Origin: JAGXQV01 sp964505475
GTDB taxonomy: Bacteria > Pseudomonadota > Gammaproteobacteria > Burkholderiales > Sulfuricellaceae
Reading direction: 5' to 3'
NCBI GenBank assembly: GCA_964505475.1
Contig: CAZDIJ010000065.1
Span: forward strand, 1 to 16,073
Length of the DNA stretch: 16,073 nt
Position 1 is the stretch's first letter. Each line of letters begins with the position of its first letter. This document shows positions 7,058 through 15,686 of this stretch, in pieces. The notes below the pieces were generated by a model. That model saw only the letters and a list, made by a program, of their open reading frames with translations. It was not told the origin of the DNA and ran no database searches. Position numbers and translations under genes: made by a program.

Positions 7058-7126
7058 AACCACGGGGAGCACGGGGAAAACCAAGGCGAATCTTATCCTA
7101 TGGAATTCCCCGTGCTCCCCGTGGTT
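7058..7126. repeat. Palindromic intergenic repeat, copy 2 (perfect 21-bp arms)
   Basis: Arms 7058-7078 and 7106-7126 are perfect 21-nt inverted copies (core CACGGGGAGCACGGGG), separated by 27 nt. The same motif recurs in decayed form at 555-687. The element lies just after the second symporter stop codon and between convergent genes. On the plus strand it is followed six bases later by T6 (7133-7138), so it may also serve as a terminator for the symporter operon. Confidence 0.85.
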
Positions 7127-7140
7127 GGAATATTTTTTGA

Positions 7141-7165
7141 GGTCTTTCCGCTAGGCGGAAAGACC
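7141..7165. terminator. Strong hairpin at the 3' end of dnaJ
   Basis: Perfect 11-bp stem GGTCTTTCCGC/GCGGAAAGACC with a TAG loop, two bases beyond the dnaJ stop codon. The stem is strong but neither strand has a proper U-tract after it (minus strand continues CTCAAAAAATA), so it is either a U-less terminator or a 3'-end-protecting structure for the grpE-dnaK-dnaJ mRNA. Confidence 0.45.
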
Positions 7166-7167
7166 GC

Positions 7168-8307
7168 TTACGTCCCGAAAAAATCCTTTACCTTGTCCAT
7201 CCACGACTTGGCCTTGGGGTTGTGGCGCGCGCCGTCGGCCTGGTTCAGTTCTTCCAATTCGCGCAGCAGTTCCCGTTGTCGGTCGGTGAGTTTGACCGGG
7301 GTCTCCACCACCACGTGGCACATCAGGTCGCCGTGGCTATTGCTGCGCACGCCCTTGATGCCCTTGCCGCGCAGGCGGAACACCTTGCCGGTCTGGGTCT
7401 CCTCGGGAATCTTGATCTTGGCGTGGCCGTCCAGGGTGGGGATTTCGATTTCCCCGCCGAGCGCGGCGATGGTGAAGCTGATCGGCATTTCGCAGTGCAG
7501 GTCGTTGTGGTCGCGCTGGAAGACCGCGTGCGGCTTGATTTGTATGACCACGTAGAGATCGCCGGGCGGGCCGCCGTTGACCCCGGCCTCGCCTTCGCCG
7601 GAAAGGCGGATGCGGTCGCCTTCGTCCACGCCGGCGGGGATTTTCACCGCCAGGGTCTTGTGCTGCTTGATGCGTCCGGCGCCGTGGCAATCCGGGCAGG
7701 GGTTTTGCACCACCTTGCCGCTGCCGTGGCAGTTGGGGCAGGTTTGCTGGATCGAGAAGAAACCCTGCTGCATCCGTACCTGGCCATGTCCGGCGCAAGT
7801 CGGGCAGGTGCTGGGCTGGGTGCCGGGCTTGGCGCCGCTGCCGTGGCAGGTGTCGCAGGCGGCCATCGCCGGGATGCGTATCTTGGTTTCGGTGCCGCGC
7901 GCCGCTTCTTCCAGGGTGATTTCCAGGTTGTAGCGCAGGTCGGCGCCGCGATAGACGTTGGAGCGTCCCCGCCCGCCGCCCGCCGCGCCGCCGAAAATGT
8001 CGCCGAAGATGTCGCCGAAGGCGTCGGCGAAGCCCTCGAAGCCCTTGCCGCCCGCTGCGCCGCCGAAGCCGCGCGCGCTCGGGTCGACCCCGGCGTGGCC
8101 GTACTGATCGTAGGCGGCGCGCTTTTGCGCGTCGGAGAGGATTTCGTAGGCTTCCTTGGCTTCCTTGAAATGTTCCTCCGCGTTCGGATTATCCGGGTTG
8201 CGGTCGGGATGGTATTTCATGGCCAGCTTGCGGTAAGCCTTCTTGAGGTCTTCCTCCGAGGCATCCTTGTTGACGCCGAGAATTTCGTAATAGTCGCGTT
8301 TGGACAT
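7168..8307 (-). CDS. dnaJ: Chaperone protein DnaJ (Hsp40)
   Basis: A 379-residue type I DnaJ, close to the 376 of E. coli. It delivers unfolded proteins to DnaK and stimulates its ATPase in the cytoplasm. Domains in order: J domain (1-70) with the essential HPD motif at 33-35; Gly/Phe-rich linker (about 75-115, with repeated GDIFGDIFGG); zinc-finger domain with four CxxCxGxG-type repeats at Cys151/154, 168/171, 190/193 and 204/207 (the second reads CPTCAGHG); then the substrate-binding C-terminal domains and a dimerisation tail ending KVKDFFGT. The start codon lies 3 bp after the dnaK stop with only a weak ribosome site, pointing to translational coupling. It is the last gene of the grpE-dnaK-dnaJ unit. 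Confidence 0.99.
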   Translation of the reverse strand: MSKRDYYEILGVNKDASEEDLKKAYRKLAMKYHPDRNPDNPNAEEHFKEAKEAYEILSDAQKRAAYDQYGHAGVDPSARGFGGAAGGKGFEGFADAFGDIFGDIFGGAAGGGRGRSNVYRGADLRYNLEITLEEAARGTETKIRIPAMAACDTCHGSGAKPGTQPSTCPTCAGHGQVRMQQGFFSIQQTCPNCHGSGKVVQNPCPDCHGAGRIKQHKTLAVKIPAGVDEGDRIRLSGEGEAGVNGGPPGDLYVVIQIKPHAVFQRDHNDLHCEMPISFTIAALGGEIEIPTLDGHAKIKIPEETQTGKVFRLRGKGIKGVRSNSHGDLMCHVVVETPVKLTDRQRELLRELEELNQADGARHNPKAKSWMDKVKDFFGT

Positions 8308-8310
8308 AAT

Positions 8311-10242
<1,932 letters not shown>

Positions 10243-10318
10243 AATAAAATCGTCCTTAGCTTAAAAATTGTGAAGATAAAATACCGATGTCACCAAGGTG
10301 GGGATACGCCGGGAAATT

Positions 10319-10885
10319 TCAACCCTCGGCGGGCTTCGCCACCATCACCATCGCCGGGCGCAGGATGCGCTCGTTCAGCGCATAGCCCTTCTGCATCACC
10401 GCCACCACCGTATTGGGCGCGGCGTCGCTGGGCACCATGCTCATCGCTTGATGCTTGTGGGGGTCGAATTTTTCGCCGGCCGGGTCGATGGCGGCGATAT
10501 GAAATTTCTGGAAGGCGTTGTCGAGCTGGCGCAGGGTCAGTTCGACGCCGCTCTTGAGGCTTTCCACGCTGGTGTTTTCGATATTGAGGGCGGCCTCCAG
10601 GCTGTCCCGGACCGCCAACAGTTCGCCGGCAAAGCCTTCCACGGCGAATTTGCGGGCATTTTCAATATCGTTCTGCGCCCGCTTGCGGATGTTTTCCGCC
10701 TCGGCGCGGGCGCGCATCCAGGCGTCGTGATGTTCCTGGGCGTTGAGTTCGGCTTGTTTCAGCAGTTCTTCCATGCTCGGCATGGTTTCGACGGCTGGCG
10801 CGGATTCGGATTCGTTGGCGGGGGTTGGCTCGGCCGTGGCCTCGCCGATGGCGATGTCGATCAGGTTGGGTTGTTCTTGCTGCAT
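10319..10885 (-). CDS. grpE: GrpE nucleotide exchange factor
   Basis: A 188-residue co-chaperone that releases ADP from DnaK and acts as a homodimer and thermosensor. It has the expected acidic, low-complexity N-terminus (about 1-45), a long dimerising helix (EELLKQAELNAQEHHDAWMRARAEAENIRKR in pieces, about 38-70), and the C-terminal beta-wing with FDPHKHQAMSMVPSD, NTVVAVMQKGYALNERILRPAMVMVAK, which is diagnostic of GrpE. I choose ATG 10885 because GGAGG sits five bases upstream. The in-frame ATG at 10897 is itself part of that ribosome-site sequence (ATGGAGG) and would have none. It is the first gene of the heat-shock unit, 28 bp downstream of a sigma-32 promoter. Confidence 0.97.
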   Translation of the reverse strand: MQQEQPNLIDIAIGEATAEPTPANESESAPAVETMPSMEELLKQAELNAQEHHDAWMRARAEAENIRKRAQNDIENARKFAVEGFAGELLAVRDSLEAALNIENTSVESLKSGVELTLRQLDNAFQKFHIAAIDPAGEKFDPHKHQAMSMVPSDAAPNTVVAVMQKGYALNERILRPAMVMVAKPAEG

Positions 10886-10912
10886 AACGGCCTCCATAAA
10901 ACGGATAAACGC

Positions 10913-10941
10913 TATATGGCGGCAACTGTCGGGATTTCAAG
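10913..10941 (-). promoter_or_regulatory. Sigma-32 (RpoH) heat-shock promoter of grpE-dnaK-dnaJ
   Basis: On the minus strand CTTGAAA (10941-10935) is a perfect sigma-32 -35 element, followed after 13 bp by CGCCATATA (10921-10913), eight of nine positions of the CCCCATnTA -10 consensus. The 13-bp spacer is within the accepted range. The implied start of transcription is around 10905, giving a leader of about 20 nt before the grpE start. No CIRCE (TTAGCACTC-N9-GAGTGCTAA) element is seen nearby. Confidence 0.88.
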
Positions 10942-10955
10942 AGCCGAGGAGATAT

Positions 10956-11123
10956 TTAGCCCGGATATTTCATGAATTCACCGTGCCCTCGCTGGTCTTT
11001 TGTTTCGCATGGAAATTTTGTTCAGTCGGGCGTATGAGTAACTACGCCACTCCTTCACAAAATTCCCCTACAAAACAAAATCCTGCGCGATCATCACGGC
11101 AATTCATGAAATTTCCTGGTTAG
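10956..11123. mobile_element. 160-bp palindromic MITE-like element with TTAG target duplication
   Basis: The stretch 10960-11119 is one long imperfect inverted repeat centred at about 11039. The ends read CCCGGATATTTCATGAATT on the left and, reverse-complemented, CCAGGAAATTTCATGAATT on the right. Pairing continues inward through TTTTGTTT and GGAATTTTGT-like blocks to an inner stem GGCGTA/TACGCC (11029-11034 and 11043-11048). TTAG is directly repeated at both borders (10956-10959 and 11120-11123), as expected for a 4-bp target-site duplication. No coding capacity. The size, full palindrome and duplication fit a non-autonomous miniature transposon; a relationship to IS1380-like elements is only a guess. 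Its left border is 14 bp from the -35 box of the grpE promoter. Confidence 0.82.
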
Positions 11124-11173
11124 AGGGACGGGCACCGTCGCCAGTGCTTGCTTCTCGGCCTTTGGCGCTGGAT

Positions 11174-12388
11174 TTACAGGTATTTCAACGGGTCGATGTT
11201 CCAGTTCTTCGGGTCTTCATAGCTGAGGATGCGGTCGCCGCCGCCTTTTCCGTCCGGCTTGGAGAGGTCGATGTCGCGGGGGGGGAGGAAGTTTTTGCGT
11301 TTGCTGTCGTAGACGATGCGGATTTTCGGGGTCAGCAGATTTTTTTCGTGCTGTTCATAGACGATGCCGAGGGTGTCGCTTTCCAGCTTGACCAGCGTGC
11401 CGACCGGGTAAATGCCCACCGAGCGCACGAAGGCATGCACCAGTTTTTCGTTGAAATGGAATTTGCTCCATTCCACCAGCTTGCGCAGCGCCACCGTGGT
11501 TTCCATGCCCTTGTGGTAGCAGCGGTCGGCGGTGATGGCGTCGTACACGTCGACGATGGCGGCCATCTGGCCGTAGAGGGAAATGCCGTCCTGTTTTAGG
11601 CCGAGCGGATAGCCGCTGCCGTCGTAGCGTTCATGGTGCTGGGCGGCCACGTCGATGCCGATTTGGGTCATGCCGGGCGTGCCTTCCAGGAGGATGCGGC
11701 TGTGCACGACATGGCTTTTCATGATCTTGAATTCGTCGTCGGTGAGTTTGCCCGGCTTGTTGAGGATGGCATCCGGCACCTTCATCTTGCCGACGTCGTG
11801 CAGCAGGGCGCCGACGCCGATTTCGCGGATGGTGGCGCGGTCGAGTTCGAGCACCCGGGCGAAGGAAACCAGCAGGGTGCAGACGCTCACCGAATGCTGG
11901 AAAGTGTAGTCGTCCTTGCTGCGCAGCCGCGTCAGGCTGAGCAGCGCATCCTTGTTGCGGAAGATCGAATTGGTCATCTGTTCGACCACCGCGGCGGCCT
12001 GTTCGGTCTCGATCTGCTTGCCCAAGCGGATGTCCTGCATCATTCCGGTGATGATCCGGTTGGCTTCGCTGTAGGCCTTCTTGGCCTTGACCATTTCTTC
12101 CGCCATGGCGCTGACCTGCGCCGGCTCGGGCTTCTGGGTGGCGATCTCGGCCAGCTTGGCGTCGAGTTGCCGTTTGACTTCGTCCACGGTTTTGGCGTCG
12201 GCAACGTCCAGCCCCTTGTCGGTGTCGATATAAACCTCGTGCAGACCGTGATCGGCGATGTCTTTGATCTGTTCGGGGGTGGTGATCTTGAACCGGTTGA
12301 GGGTAAAGGGATGCTCCATCCAGCCGCAGTTGAGGTCGTGGATGAACATGCCGGGCTTAAGCTGGGATACGCTGACGTTTTTTATCAT
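11174..12388 (-). CDS. HD-GYP domain protein with N-terminal DUF3391 (c-di-GMP phosphodiesterase)
   Basis: A 404-residue soluble protein. The N-terminal part (about 1-130; KNVSVSQLKPGMFIHDLNCGWMEHPF onward in pieces) matches DUF3391, a domain usually found only before HD-GYP. The C-terminal part is an HD-GYP phosphodiesterase, expected to hydrolyse cyclic di-GMP: HDVGK with His197-Asp198, then KPGKLTDDEFKIMKSH, HHERYDGSGYP (251-261) with the signature GYP intact, and VDVYDAITADRCY. The metal-binding and signature residues look complete, so activity is plausible. The ATG at 12388 (MIKNVSVSQL) is the family-like start; an upstream in-frame TTG at 12403 would add five residues. No clear ribosome site is seen for either. 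It lies upstream of grpE in the same direction but is separated from it by the MITE-like element. The 199 bp upstream hold no promoter I trust. Confidence 0.92.
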   Translation of the reverse strand: MIKNVSVSQLKPGMFIHDLNCGWMEHPFTLNRFKITTPEQIKDIADHGLHEVYIDTDKGLDVADAKTVDEVKRQLDAKLAEIATQKPEPAQVSAMAEEMVKAKKAYSEANRIITGMMQDIRLGKQIETEQAAAVVEQMTNSIFRNKDALLSLTRLRSKDDYTFQHSVSVCTLLVSFARVLELDRATIREIGVGALLHDVGKMKVPDAILNKPGKLTDDEFKIMKSHVVHSRILLEGTPGMTQIGIDVAAQHHERYDGSGYPLGLKQDGISLYGQMAAIVDVYDAITADRCYHKGMETTVALRKLVEWSKFHFNEKLVHAFVRSVGIYPVGTLVKLESDTLGIVYEQHEKNLLTPKIRIVYDSKRKNFLPPRDIDLSKPDGKGGGDRILSYEDPKNWNIDPLKYL

Positions 12389-12587
12389 GGTTTGCTGTTT
12401 CAAGCCTGTGGGTTCGGCAAAATCCGGGACGGTTCCGCGGCAAGCGCTTGTTGGCGCGAATGCCGATTATTGCCCAAAGCGAAAGGAATCCACACTCACT
12501 TTTTCTCACTGTCGTTGGGGCGTGTTCCGGCTCGCGGCGTTCCGTGGCAGGCGACCGGTCAGGTTGGCAGATTGGTCGCGCCGGTCG

Positions 12588-12812
12588 TTATGATAAACCA
12601 GTTTCAGGCAACTTTTCCCAAGAATCGCAGCGGGTGTCGGGGAAAGTCAGGGGGCGTCCGAGATGGACGCCGCCGCTGGCGAGTTTGACGCCGTTGCAGA
12701 TGCCCTCGATGTCCATCATGGTAAAGACATCGCCGCTTTTCTCCCTGATGCGCGTGCCTCTCCAGTGGTTGCAGGTGCAGCAGTGCTTTTTGGTGTCGTG
12801 GGTCTGGAACAT
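12588..12812 (-). CDS. Small cysteine-rich protein, second of a tandem pair
   Basis: A 74-residue protein of a family I do not recognise. It is clearly paralogous to its upstream neighbour: both show CCTCxxWxGTR near the N-terminus, EGICxG in the middle and LTFPDxxCxxWEK near the end, with about 28 identical positions over the shared ~67. Five cysteines are common to both (11, 12, 14, 38/39, about 62), which suggests a bound metal ion or disulphides. No signal peptide or membrane helix is visible. The start at 12812 (MFQTHDTKKHCC) is supported by GGGGGA five bases upstream and by the paralogue; a longer open frame reaches 12863 without support. The ATG is one base past the upstream gene's stop, so translation is coupled. 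Confidence 0.75.
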   Translation of the reverse strand: MFQTHDTKKHCCTCNHWRGTRIREKSGDVFTMMDIEGICNGVKLASGGVHLGRPLTFPDTRCDSWEKLPETGLS

Positions 12813-12813
12813 G

Positions 12814-13041
12814 TCATTCCCCCATTTCGATGTCCAGCCATTTTTCCCAGGCGTTGCAGCCACCGTCCGGGAATGTCAGGGCGAGATTGAATTCCGGGCG
12901 GATTGCCCGCTGTTGGGTGCCGTCGCAGATGCCTTCCAGACTTTTCAGGGAGTATATGTAGCCGTCTCCCTCCGTAACCCGCGTACCGTTCCAATAATGG
13001 CAGGTACAGCAGTTTTTCTCGGTCGTTTTGGCGATGAACAT
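12814..13041 (-). CDS. Small cysteine-rich protein, first of a tandem pair
   Basis: A 75-residue protein of unknown function with the pattern CCTCHYWNGTR (Cys11, 12, 14), SLEGICDG (Cys39) and ALTFPDGGCNAWEKW (Cys62). The same layout occurs in the next gene downstream. The cysteine arrangement and invariant tryptophans suggest a compact metal-binding or redox fold, but this is inference. Start: ATG 13041 aligns exactly with the start of the paralogue; ATG 13053 (MGIPMFIAK) and a longer frame from 13119 are possible, and no strong ribosome site distinguishes them. The two genes form a tight pair (1-bp gap) with the same orientation as the flanking HD-GYP and EF-hand genes, separated from each by 180-250 bp. 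Confidence 0.72.
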   Translation of the reverse strand: MFIAKTTEKNCCTCHYWNGTRVTEGDGYIYSLKSLEGICDGTQQRAIRPEFNLALTFPDGGCNAWEKWLDIEMGE

Positions 13042-13213
13042 GGGTATTCCCATAGCGGTGGATGAATTCGAGGCTTTTAGTTGCGGATGTTGCAACTCTA
13101 AAGGGATGCGTCGCGCCATGAAATCGGGGGTGGGAGAGAAAAACCACCGTGCTTTTGCTAGATTTTCAATGGGAAAAGCGCTTGCAGGGGCTAGGGGGAT
13201 CGCCTAGCGGCGA

Positions 13214-13242
13214 GGCGGCGCGGGAAAATTGCCGTCGCCGCC
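13214..13242. terminator. GC-rich hairpin downstream of the EF-hand protein gene
   Basis: GGCGGCGCGG (13214-13223) pairs with CCG-T-CGCCGCC (13232-13242) to give a 10-bp stem with one bulged base and an 8-nt loop. It starts 43 bp beyond the stop codon of the minus-strand EF-hand gene. There is no U-tract on the minus strand, so termination is only a possibility. A weaker stem GCTAGG/CCTAGC lies beside it (13190-13208). Confidence 0.35.
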
Positions 13243-13285
13243 TGGAGCGCGGCTTGGCCGGGTTTTTTGTCCGTGCCGCTGCGGG

Positions 13286-14344
13286 CTATACGGTCAGGTC
13301 GATCTGTTGCAGCGTTCCGCCGCCGCCGTTCTCGTTGAGATAGACGCCGCTCGCCCTGACCGCGCCGAGCGAGTCGTTGTTGCCGTCCTTGAGTTCAAAA
13401 GGCGTGGCGGCCTTGCCGAGATAGAGCGCGCCCACGCCCTTGAGTTTCAGCCCGACCAGCAGGTCGTTGCCTTGGCTGTCCTTGAACCACACCTTGAGCT
13501 TTTCGAACACCGTGTCGTTCTCGTCTATCCAGCCGTTCTTGTCGTCGTCGTAGGCGGCCAGTTCCTGGAAGCCGTCGCCGCTTTTCGCGCCGAACAGTTC
13601 GCCGCCGTCGTTGATCTTGCCGTCGCCGTTCTTGTCCAGGGCAATGAAGCCGCTATGGGGGCCGACGAAGGAAATCCGGTCGGCGCGGCCGTCGGAATCA
13701 ATGTCGAAATTGAACTTGGTGCTGGTCAATTGCGCCGCCGTGCCGCCGAAGTTGATTACCAGCGGGTCTTTTTTCTGCCGTGGCGCATCGCCGGCGCGGA
13801 GGCTGACGCTAACCTCGCGGGAATAGACGCGCTCCACGGAAAGCTGAAGATCGAAGCCGATTTCCCTGCCGTCGGCAGTCTTGACCACGCCCTGGGCGGA
13901 GAAGCTCATGCTTTCCGCCTCGTAATAGGATTCACGGTAGTCGTATTCGACGGCGTAGCCCGTGTTGGCGGGCGGTCGTGCCGGCGCCTGGGCGGATTCG
14001 GCCGCGCTTTGGATTTCCGCCGCCGCCGTGAGCTTGATTTTCTTGCCGGTGAGCGCCTCGACCATCATGCGGATCAGCATCGCGCGCGGGTCGTTTTCCA
14101 AGGCGGCTTCCGGGTCGATGGCGGCGGCATCGGCGGTCTTGTCCTTGGCGCTGCTTTGCATGGCGGCGCGGGCTTGCTCGGACAGCGCCACGCGGTCGCG
14201 CACCGTTGCCTGTGCACGCTCGGCGCTCCCTTCGGAGTCGAGGCGTCGGCCGTCGGACCAGATTCTCAGTGATTCGGATCGGGTATGTTTCTGAACGGCG
14301 TGGTGCTGGCCGGCCAACTGCATGTCGGAACTTTGGATGCGCAT
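13286..14344 (-). CDS. EF-hand/calcium-loop protein under a FliA promoter
   Basis: A 352-residue protein of unknown function without signal peptide or membrane helix. The N-terminal half (1-200) is variable and contains a polar, Ala-rich stretch. The C-terminal half holds several aspartate-rich DxDxDG-type loops: DIDSDGRADRI (214-224), LDKNGDGKINDGGELFG (236-252) and DDDKNGWIDENDTVF (266-280), then DGNNDSLG (320-327) and the ending GTLQQIDLTV. The block ALDKNGDGKI...ELFG...GF.EL..YD...NGWID...F..L.VW is familiar from proteobacterial hypothetical proteins and from modules in large RTX-type calcium-binding proteins. Calcium binding is therefore likely. ATG 14344 is chosen because GGAG lies six bases upstream and the FliA promoter fits it; the frame is open to 14473 but that would lie upstream of the promoter. 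Confidence 0.85.
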   Translation of the reverse strand: MRIQSSDMQLAGQHHAVQKHTRSESLRIWSDGRRLDSEGSAERAQATVRDRVALSEQARAAMQSSAKDKTADAAAIDPEAALENDPRAMLIRMMVEALTGKKIKLTAAAEIQSAAESAQAPARPPANTGYAVEYDYRESYYEAESMSFSAQGVVKTADGREIGFDLQLSVERVYSREVSVSLRAGDAPRQKKDPLVINFGGTAAQLTSTKFNFDIDSDGRADRISFVGPHSGFIALDKNGDGKINDGGELFGAKSGDGFQELAAYDDDKNGWIDENDTVFEKLKVWFKDSQGNDLLVGLKLKGVGALYLGKAATPFELKDGNNDSLGAVRASGVYLNENGGGGTLQQIDLTV

Positions 14345-14384
14345 GATGGACTCCGTCGCGGATAACGTCTCTTTACAACTGGAG

Positions 14385-14411
14385 TTATCGGCCTCGCGGA
14401 GCGGAACTTGA
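14385..14411 (-). promoter_or_regulatory. Sigma-28 (FliA) flagellar-class promoter
   Basis: On the minus strand TCAAGTTC (14411-14404) is followed after exactly 11 bp by GCCGATAA (14392-14385). The -10 is a perfect match to the FliA consensus GCCGATAA and the -35 matches six of eight positions of TAAAGTTT, with consensus spacing. It lies 40 bp before the start codon of the EF-hand protein gene, leaving room for a short leader with its GGAG ribosome site. This places the gene in the flagellar/chemotaxis regulon by prediction. Confidence 0.82.
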
Positions 14412-14540
14412 CGAGAAAAAATGTTTTTATGTAAAACAATCAATGAATTATGAGGATGTGCCGGAGAGTTCATGCATGACGGCAGGATGCCGCGCTTGCA
14501 TCATGAAAAACAAGATAAATTCTGAAAGCTACCTTTTGTG

Positions 14541-14576
14541 GCTGGGCGCAACAATGCTCAGTTTTTGGCGCCCAGC
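14541..14576. other. Hairpin spanning the hemH stop codon
   Basis: GCTGGGCGC (14541-14549) and GCGCCCAGC (14568-14576) form a perfect 9-bp stem with an 18-nt loop that contains the hemH stop codon (14558-14560). No U-tract follows on the minus strand. It may mark the 3' end of the hemH message, but there is no proof it is more than chance in GC-rich DNA. Confidence 0.35.
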
Positions 14577-15631
14577 GCCAGGGCGCGTTGGCGGGAGGCT
14601 TCGCGCTCTTCATCCGTCATCCGGGCATTCCAGTTTCCCAGGTTTTCCCCGGCAATCGCCGCCAGCGCGGCGATCCATTGCGGATGTTCGTTGAGCGCCG
14701 GGATGTAGCGGTACTCCTTGCCGCCGGCGCCGAGGAACGCCGCCTTGCCTTCCAGGGCGATTTCTTCCAGGGTTTCCAGGCAGTCGGAAACGAACCCCGG
14801 ACACACCACATCCACCCGTTCCGCGCCTTGTTTCCCGAGTTCCTCCAAGGTTGCCGCGGTGTAGGGCTGGAGCCATTCGGCACGGCCGAAACGGGATTGG
14901 AAGGTGACCAGGTATTCGTCCGCCGCCAGCTCCAGCGCTTCCCCCAGCAGGCGCGCGGTTTTCCGGCATTCGCAGTGGTAGGGGTCGCCCTTGTCGAGGG
15001 TGTGGCGCGGCACGCCGTGGAAACTCATCACCAGCTTGGCGGGGCGACCGTGGGATGTCCAGTAGTCTTCGATATTGGCGGCCAGGGCGGCGATATACGC
15101 CGGGTGGTCGTGGAAGCTGCGCAGCGTGCGGATTTCCGGCATGTTGCGGGTATGCGCCAGTACCGCGAACAGCGCGTCGAAGGCGGTCGCGGTGGTGCTG
15201 GCCGAGTATTGGGGATACAGCGGCAAAGCCAGGATGCGGGTGCAGCCCTGTTCCCTGAGCTGCGCCAGAACCGAGGGGATCGAGGGGTTGCCGTAGCGCA
15301 TGGCGCAGGCGACGATAAAACTTCCATCCAGGGCATCCCGCAACAGCGTGGTCTGGCGCTGCGTATGCACCAGCAGCGGGGAGCCTTCCGCCATCCAGAT
15401 TTGTGCGTATTTTTCCGCCGACTTCCTGGGGCGGGTGTTGAGGATGATGCCGTTGAGGATCGGCCACCACAGCAAGCGTGGTATTTCGACCACGCGCCGG
15501 TCGCTCAGGAATTCCTTGAGATAGGAGCGTACCGCGGTCGCCGTGGGGGCGTCCGGCGTGCCGAGATTGAGCAGCAGGATGCCGGTGCGCGGGGGCGTGC
15601 CGTGACTGTGGGGCGGTTCGGGAAGGTACAT
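14558..15631 (-). CDS. hemH: Ferrochelatase
   Basis: A 357-residue ferrochelatase, which inserts ferrous iron into protoporphyrin IX in the last step of haem synthesis, at the inner face of the cytoplasmic membrane. Diagnostic segments are TGILLLNLGTPDAPT (16-30), MRYGNPSI (111-118), LPLYPQYSASTTATAF (136-151), VMSFHGVPRHTLDKGDPY with the catalytic His205, TFQSRFGRAEWLQPYT and PGFVSDCLETLEEI with conserved Glu286. All key residues are present and the length is normal. No strong ribosome site precedes ATG 15631; the stop of a tiny upstream frame lies 4 bp before it, so re-initiation or coupling is possible. Its position between hrcA and grpE is the usual betaproteobacterial arrangement, here interrupted on both sides by extra genes. 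Confidence 0.98.
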   Translation of the reverse strand: MYLPEPPHSHGTPPRTGILLLNLGTPDAPTATAVRSYLKEFLSDRRVVEIPRLLWWPILNGIILNTRPRKSAEKYAQIWMAEGSPLLVHTQRQTTLLRDALDGSFIVACAMRYGNPSIPSVLAQLREQGCTRILALPLYPQYSASTTATAFDALFAVLAHTRNMPEIRTLRSFHDHPAYIAALAANIEDYWTSHGRPAKLVMSFHGVPRHTLDKGDPYHCECRKTARLLGEALELAADEYLVTFQSRFGRAEWLQPYTAATLEELGKQGAERVDVVCPGFVSDCLETLEEIALEGKAAFLGAGGKEYRYIPALNEHPQWIAALAAIAGENLGNWNARMTDEEREASRQRALALGAKN

Positions 15632-15635
15632 CGGA

Positions 15636-15686
15636 TTATTTCAAACCCAACTGCAATGGTTGGCGGATGAATTCCTGGCGTTTCAC
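15636..15686 (-). pseudogene. Possible hicA toxin gene remnant
   Basis: A 16-codon frame starts with a GTG that overlaps the stop of the HicB-like gene by four bases (GTGA), the coupling often seen in hicB-hicA pairs. It encodes VKRQEFIRQPLQLGLK, which resembles the beginning of HicA toxins of the MKRxEfIRhLexhG type, and then stops just before hemH. There is no room for the rest of a toxin. The simplest reading is a deletion remnant of hicA, but 16 residues are too few to be certain. Confidence 0.45.

Noticed and set aside
12462..12469. GCCGATTA on the plus strand resembling a FliA -10
   Set aside because: No -35 partner at the right spacing and no plus-strand gene downstream.
13042..13079. 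FliA-like site (TAAAAGCC ... ACCGCTAT) before the cysteine-rich pair
   Set aside because: The -10 matches poorly and would sit on top of the start codon, leaving no leader.
13252..13268. Plus-strand terminator-like CGGCTTGGCCGGG followed by six Ts
   Set aside because: Stem is only 4 bp and no plus-strand gene lies upstream to be terminated.
14588..15670. 360-codon plus-strand frame opposite hemH
   Set aside because: Same length range as hemH only because it is its complement; no family features.
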